From positions 186,001-250,000 of the forward strand of contig JACRDF010000031.1 in NCBI GenBank assembly GCA_016212925.1: a stretch of 64,000 bases of DNA. The letters are read 5' to 3'. How positions within the stretch are numbered: the first letter of the stretch is position 1; every line of letters starts with the position of its first letter. The position numbers and the translations under genes are program-made. The notes under the pieces were generated by a model that did no database searches, had not been told where the DNA came from, and saw nothing but the letters and a program-made list of their open reading frames with translations. The DNA is from Desulfomonile tiedjei. Lineage in GTDB: Bacteria; Desulfobacterota; Desulfomonilia; Desulfomonilales; Desulfomonilaceae. Shown one piece after another: positions 60,442-64,000 of the stretch.

Positions 60442-61881
60442 CTACGAGAGCCGCGCGACGGTTGTCTCGATTAGTTGCATCAGAGGCAGGGGATATACGC
60501 CCAGCCAGACGAGCAGCACCGTCAAGACCAACAGCACCACCCCTGCTGCAAGAGACGTTTCCCGAGCCGGGCTCGCGGGTACTGTCCTACTTGCGGCCGG
60601 CATGGCGTACATCGTTACGATGACACGGAGATAATAGAACAATCCAATAACGCTCGTTATTACCAGGGCTGTAACAAGTGTCCACAGGGATGATCCGACA
60701 CCCGCAGCCAGAACGTAGAATTTGCCTATGAACCCCGCGGTCAGCGGAATACCGGCCAACGACAGGAGCATGGCGGCAAAGACTCCTGCCAGCCAGGGCC
60801 GCTGCCACCCCAATCCTCGATATTCATCGAGGCTGTCAGTGTCTCGCTCTCCACTGGACAAGGCTGTAATCACCCCGAATGCGCCAAGGGTGGTGATGAA
60901 ATACGCTACCAGGTAGTAGCTCGCCGCGCTCAAAGCCAATGGACCGCTTGCCAATAGCGCTACCAACAAATAACCCATGTGGGCGATTGATGAGTACGCG
61001 AGTATGCGCTTCACGTTGTTCTGCAGCAATGCCAACAAGTTACCCGCGATCATTGAGGCCAGGGCTATGATTCCCAACACGAGGACCAGATCGGCTCTTG
61101 CACCGATATCAGCCCGGATGAAGTACCGCAGGAGCAGAGCAAATACAGCTCCTTTGGAAACCGTCGCAACGAATCCGGCCACGGGAGCAGCCGCGCCTTC
61201 ATACACGTCCGGCGTCCACATGTGAAATGGGACGAGCGACAATTTGAAGCCGATGCCCGTGAGGAGCAACGCTGTCCCTACCAACAGGAAAGCCGGGTTC
61301 CCATCTGCTGAGGCGGAAGCAATAATTTGAAATTGCAGAGAGCCGGTCTGACTGTAGATCAAGGCCATGCCGAAAAGAAGGAACGCGTCCGACGTAGCTG
61401 CAAGGATGAGGTATTTGACGCCTGCTTCGATACTGATGGTTCTTCTTCGCGGGTAGGCGATGAGCACGTACAACGACACTCCGAGTATTTCCAAGCCCAG
61501 AAAGAACGAGGCAAAATGGTTGCTCGACGCCAGCACGCTCGCGCCCACCGTAGCCAGCAATATGAGGACGTAATACTCTTCCTGATGGCCTTCCCGTCCA
61601 TTGAGATAGCCGTAAGACATGAGAACAACAGCCAGGCCGGCCCCCACGGTCAGGGCCATGAAAAAGACCGCGTACCCATCCATGACCAGGAGAGGCGTGC
61701 TTTCCATGGGGAGCACGGGCGCTACCAATCCAATGGCAACTAAGGCCAGCACAAACCCCACAGCCGCCATAACCGCGGTCAACAGGTGGTGGCGATAGAA
61801 CGCAATCACCATCATTATCAGCACAGACGCTGCTGATAGCACAATGATGGGTGACAGAACCGTGATTTCGGCTGCGTTCAT
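60442..61881 (-). CDS. nuoN: NADH-quinone oxidoreductase subunit N
   Basis: A 479-residue, about 14-helix antiporter-like subunit of complex I. It has FFLGLEILGVSLYVLIAY, KYLILAATSDAFLLFGMALI, the conserved GFKLSLVPFHMWTPDVYEGA (about residue 210) and LSLAGIPLTAGFIGKFYVL. It pumps protons through a conserved Lys/Glu relay. The start overlaps the nuoM stop (ATGA, 61878-61881). It ends the window's nuoL-M-N set, the usual order at the 3' end of nuo operons. Confidence 0.94.
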   Translation of the reverse strand: MNAAEITVLSPIIVLSAASVLIMMVIAFYRHHLLTAVMAAVGFVLALVAIGLVAPVLPMESTPLLVMDGYAVFFMALTVGAGLAVVLMSYGYLNGREGHQEEYYVLILLATVGASVLASSNHFASFFLGLEILGVSLYVLIAYPRRRTISIEAGVKYLILAATSDAFLLFGMALIYSQTGSLQFQIIASASADGNPAFLLVGTALLLTGIGFKLSLVPFHMWTPDVYEGAAAPVAGFVATVSKGAVFALLLRYFIRADIGARADLVLVLGIIALASMIAGNLLALLQNNVKRILAYSSIAHMGYLLVALLASGPLALSAASYYLVAYFITTLGAFGVITALSSGERDTDSLDEYRGLGWQRPWLAGVFAAMLLSLAGIPLTAGFIGKFYVLAAGVGSSLWTLVTALVITSVIGLFYYLRVIVTMYAMPAASRTVPASPARETSLAAGVVLLVLTVLLVWLGVYPLPLMQLIETTVARLS

Positions 61882-63455
61882 CTTTCTTTCCTCTGCTCGG
61901 CCGCCTTAAGCGCAATTGCCTGCACTTCGGCTATGGCACCTCGTTGGTCCTCTTGAGCAGAAGGCGACGTGTGTGCCGCGGTAGTGTGGGCCGGCAAAGC
62001 CTTCAATGCCGCTGCAGCAGTGTTCAACACCGGCTGAGGGAACAGTCCCAAACAGATCAGAATAGCGGTCATCGCTCCCATGAGAGCTGTTTCTCGAATG
62101 GACAGGTCCGGGATTCGCCAGCCTTCGCCCTTCGTGCCCTGGAAAGCCCTCAGGATCATTGAGAGTGAGTAAACAGCAGCCAGTACCAGCCCGAAAACCG
62201 CGGGCACAGTCAAAAGGATACTTGTCTGGAAAGTGCCTATCAGCACGAGGAACTCGCCCACGAAATTGCCCAAACCCGGCAATCCGAGAGAGGCCAAAGC
62301 AAAGAACAGGGCCATTCCCCCCATTCTCGGCGCTGTGGACCACAGACCTCCCATTTGATTCATGTCGCGGGTGTGAATCCGCTCCTGCAGGCTCCCGACC
62401 AGAATAAACAAAGCCCCTGTGCTGAAGCCGTGGCATATCATCTGCATCACCGCTCCTTGCAAGGCTAATTCATTCCGATCAAACACGCCCAGCAACACGA
62501 ACCCAAGGTGACTAACGCTGGTGTATGCCACGAGCCTCTTGAGGTCGGTCTGCGCAAAAGCCAGGAACGCGCCGTAAAGAATTCCCACCACTGCCAGGAG
62601 CATCGCCATCGGAGCGAATGCCTCAACCGATTCCGGGAAAAACGGGAGGACAAATCGCAGGAAACCGTAAGCTCCTGTCTTGAGCAACAGCCCCGCAAGA
62701 ATAACACTCCCCGCGGTTGGGGCTTCGGTGTGGGCATCCGGCAACCAGGTGTGGAAAGGCACTGCCGGCAACTTCACCGCAAAAGCGACAAAAAAGCCCA
62801 GCATAAGCCACGTGGACACAAGGGGCGTCATGGGAGTATTGAGCAGCTCGAAATAGTCAAACGAATATATGCCTGTGCTGTTGCCATGCACAAAATACAG
62901 CCCCAAAATTGCCAGCAGCATCAGCAAACCACCCAACTGGGTGAATATGAAGAACTTTAGCGACGCGAAAACCCTGTTTTCGTGGCCCCAAACCGCGATG
63001 AGGAAGTACATCGGGACCAGCATCAGCTCCCAGAAGAAGTAAAACAAGACCAGATCCAGGGCCAGGAACACCCCGATGATCCCGGTGAGCACGGCCATAA
63101 GATTAAAGTGAAAGAATCCGACACGCTCCTGAATTTCCGTCCACGAGCATACAACCGAGGCAATTCCGAGGATAATCGTGAGCAGCACCATTAGGAGGCT
63201 CAGCCCATCCATTGCAAGATGGAAACCGATGCCAAGCCGAGGGATCCAGGGGTAATTGAAGTCGGCAATCCAGGGACCCCGGCCTGCGTACGCCAAAGCT
63301 TCGGGATACCCAATCCATAGGTACAGGGCTATGACGAGGTCAACGGCCAGGGCGCCGACCGCTATCCACCTTGGCCAACGGGTGCTCCAGCCCGCGGCGA
63401 TCCACGCCAGCAGCGCACCGAGAAATGGAACAATTATCAGCCAAACCAGGATCAT
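61878..63455 (-). CDS. nuoM: NADH-quinone oxidoreductase subunit M
   Basis: A 525-residue antiporter-like membrane subunit of complex I. The conserved Glu is in FFWELMLVPMYFLIAVWG (about residue 145) and the Lys/His region in AVKLPAVPFHTWLPDAHTEA near residue 229. GLPGLGNFVGEFLVLIG near residue 405 is also typical. It translocates protons in the membrane arm. Start and stop both overlap their neighbours by ATGA, so L-M-N are translated as a coupled block. Confidence 0.95.
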   Translation of the reverse strand: MILVWLIIVPFLGALLAWIAAGWSTRWPRWIAVGALAVDLVIALYLWIGYPEALAYAGRGPWIADFNYPWIPRLGIGFHLAMDGLSLLMVLLTIILGIASVVCSWTEIQERVGFFHFNLMAVLTGIIGVFLALDLVLFYFFWELMLVPMYFLIAVWGHENRVFASLKFFIFTQLGGLLMLLAILGLYFVHGNSTGIYSFDYFELLNTPMTPLVSTWLMLGFFVAFAVKLPAVPFHTWLPDAHTEAPTAGSVILAGLLLKTGAYGFLRFVLPFFPESVEAFAPMAMLLAVVGILYGAFLAFAQTDLKRLVAYTSVSHLGFVLLGVFDRNELALQGAVMQMICHGFSTGALFILVGSLQERIHTRDMNQMGGLWSTAPRMGGMALFFALASLGLPGLGNFVGEFLVLIGTFQTSILLTVPAVFGLVLAAVYSLSMILRAFQGTKGEGWRIPDLSIRETALMGAMTAILICLGLFPQPVLNTAAAALKALPAHTTAAHTSPSAQEDQRGAIAEVQAIALKAAEQRKER

Positions 63456-64000
63456 AAGAACACCACAATGGCTATGGTTATTACCGTGCCGATGGCTATG
63501 CCCGCTGCATAACCTCGAATCTTGCCGGTCTGAGCGCTGCTCAGTAACTCGTGCAAAACGCTGCTCACCAACGCGATACCCTGATAAACGAGATCAATCA
63601 CGTCGTCTTTGTTCGCCTTGGCCAACCAGACGAAGGGCTGGACAAATAGTTTGTCGTATGTCCAGTCAAAACCCCAACCTACAAACCACCAACGGTGCAG
63701 GGCCGCAGGGACAGGCTTGGTGACGAGTCTGTCAGCGAAGTCCCGCCGCCTCAGAAAAAACAAATAGGCCAGGGATATTCCGATCAAACCTGCGGCTGCG
63801 GCTACCGTTTCCACGATCAGCTCGGTTGTCCCGTCGTAAGGTACTGGGGGGGCATCCGAGAATCCTATTGCAGGGACTCGTGCAGCAAGAAGAGGCTGCA
63901 TGGAACCAAGTAATCCCCCTGCCACCGAGATAACAGACAGTATTATCAATGGGATGTACACGAGGTTGCCCGGACGGTACGTTACTGGAGCCTTGGCTTC
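63452..64000 (-). CDS. nuoL: NADH-quinone oxidoreductase subunit L, C-terminal part
   Basis: A partial gene running off the right edge. The visible 182 codons carry YRPGNLVYIPLIILSVISVAGG and a second membrane segment near SLAYLFFLRRRDF, then the C-terminal lateral-helix/anchor region (FVGWGFDWTYDKLFVQPFVW; GTVITIAIVVFL). The position upstream of nuoM and the ATGA overlap at 63452-63455 identify it as NuoL. The pump core lies outside the window. Confidence 0.88.
   Translation of the reverse strand, partial: EAKAPVTYRPGNLVYIPLIILSVISVAGGLLGSMQPLLAARVPAIGFSDAPPVPYDGTTELIVETVAAAAGLIGISLAYLFFLRRRDFADRLVTKPVPAALHRWWFVGWGFDWTYDKLFVQPFVWLAKANKDDVIDLVYQGIALVSSVLHELLSSAQTGKIRGYAAGIAIGTVITIAIVVFL

Overview
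The window reads as chromosomal DNA of a moderately GC-rich, strictly anaerobic Gram-negative bacterium, most likely a Desulfobacterota (former Deltaproteobacteria) lineage of the sulfate-reducing or syntrophic type. The evidence is gene content: an electron-bifurcating NfnAB pair, a 4-hydroxybenzoyl-CoA-reductase-like molybdoenzyme with the extra [4Fe-4S] loop, a CooC-type nickel ATPase, a methylmalonyl-CoA mutase large subunit, KdsD for Kdo/LPS, the DUF4416-YicC-RpoZ-RlmB gene order, and an in-frame-UGA HesB/IscA-like selenoprotein. No rRNA, tRNA, CRISPR array or intact insertion sequence was recognised. 

Layout. 1-6.3 kb (+): end of glmM, kdsD, dksA, a Pro/Lys-rich protein, then DUF4416, yicC, rpoZ, rlmB and small envelope proteins. 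6.6-12.6 kb: LD-carboxypeptidase, small membrane and secreted proteins, and nfnA-nfnB with a clear terminator. 12.8-17.3 kb: proS, a radical SAM protein, a helical sensor-like protein and a duplicated-domain secreted protein. 17.5-19.3 kb (+): a redox cluster with an exported thioredoxin-like protein, a tiny lipoprotein gene interrupted by an in-frame UGA, a HesB-like selenoprotein whose UGA hides its first third, and an FmdB-like zinc ribbon. 19.5-29.7 kb: PaaK-like ligase, a cluster with a shared N-terminal module, a PIN/AbrB toxin-antitoxin pair, coaE, a cupin, a methyltransferase and an XRE regulator. 30-44 kb: acyl-CoA metabolism (acyl-CoA synthetase, HcrB/HcrC/HcrA-like subunits, class III CoA-transferase, acyl-CoA dehydrogenase, methylmalonyl-CoA mutase), interrupted at 31.9-34.6 kb by a small accessory island (degraded toxin-antitoxin locus, TIR-domain protein, unknown protein). 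44-50 kb: serA, DUF3786, cooC, folD and an exported carbonic anhydrase. 50-60 kb: TPR, GNAT, ribF, LapA/HIT, phosphodiesterase, UPF0280, two glycosyltransferases and a B12-binding radical SAM protein. 60.4-64 kb (-): nuoN, nuoM and the end of nuoL. 

The metabolic genes fit one picture. Aromatic and fatty acids are activated to CoA thioesters, reductively dehydroxylated and oxidised. Electrons are balanced by NfnAB and complex I, and C1 units pass through FolD and a CO dehydrogenase matured by CooC. 

The intergenic regions carry at least four families of short palindromic, probably non-autonomous repeats (GTAGGGGCG type, hairpins with A/T tracts in the stem, ATTGCGAGG type, and elements ending in TAAGTGAATG-GTTAC), some nested. 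The most interesting item is the pair of in-frame-UGA genes at 18.5-19.1 kb. The second is well supported as a known selenoprotein family. The first, a 56-residue lipoprotein with a SECIS-like hairpin, may be undescribed.
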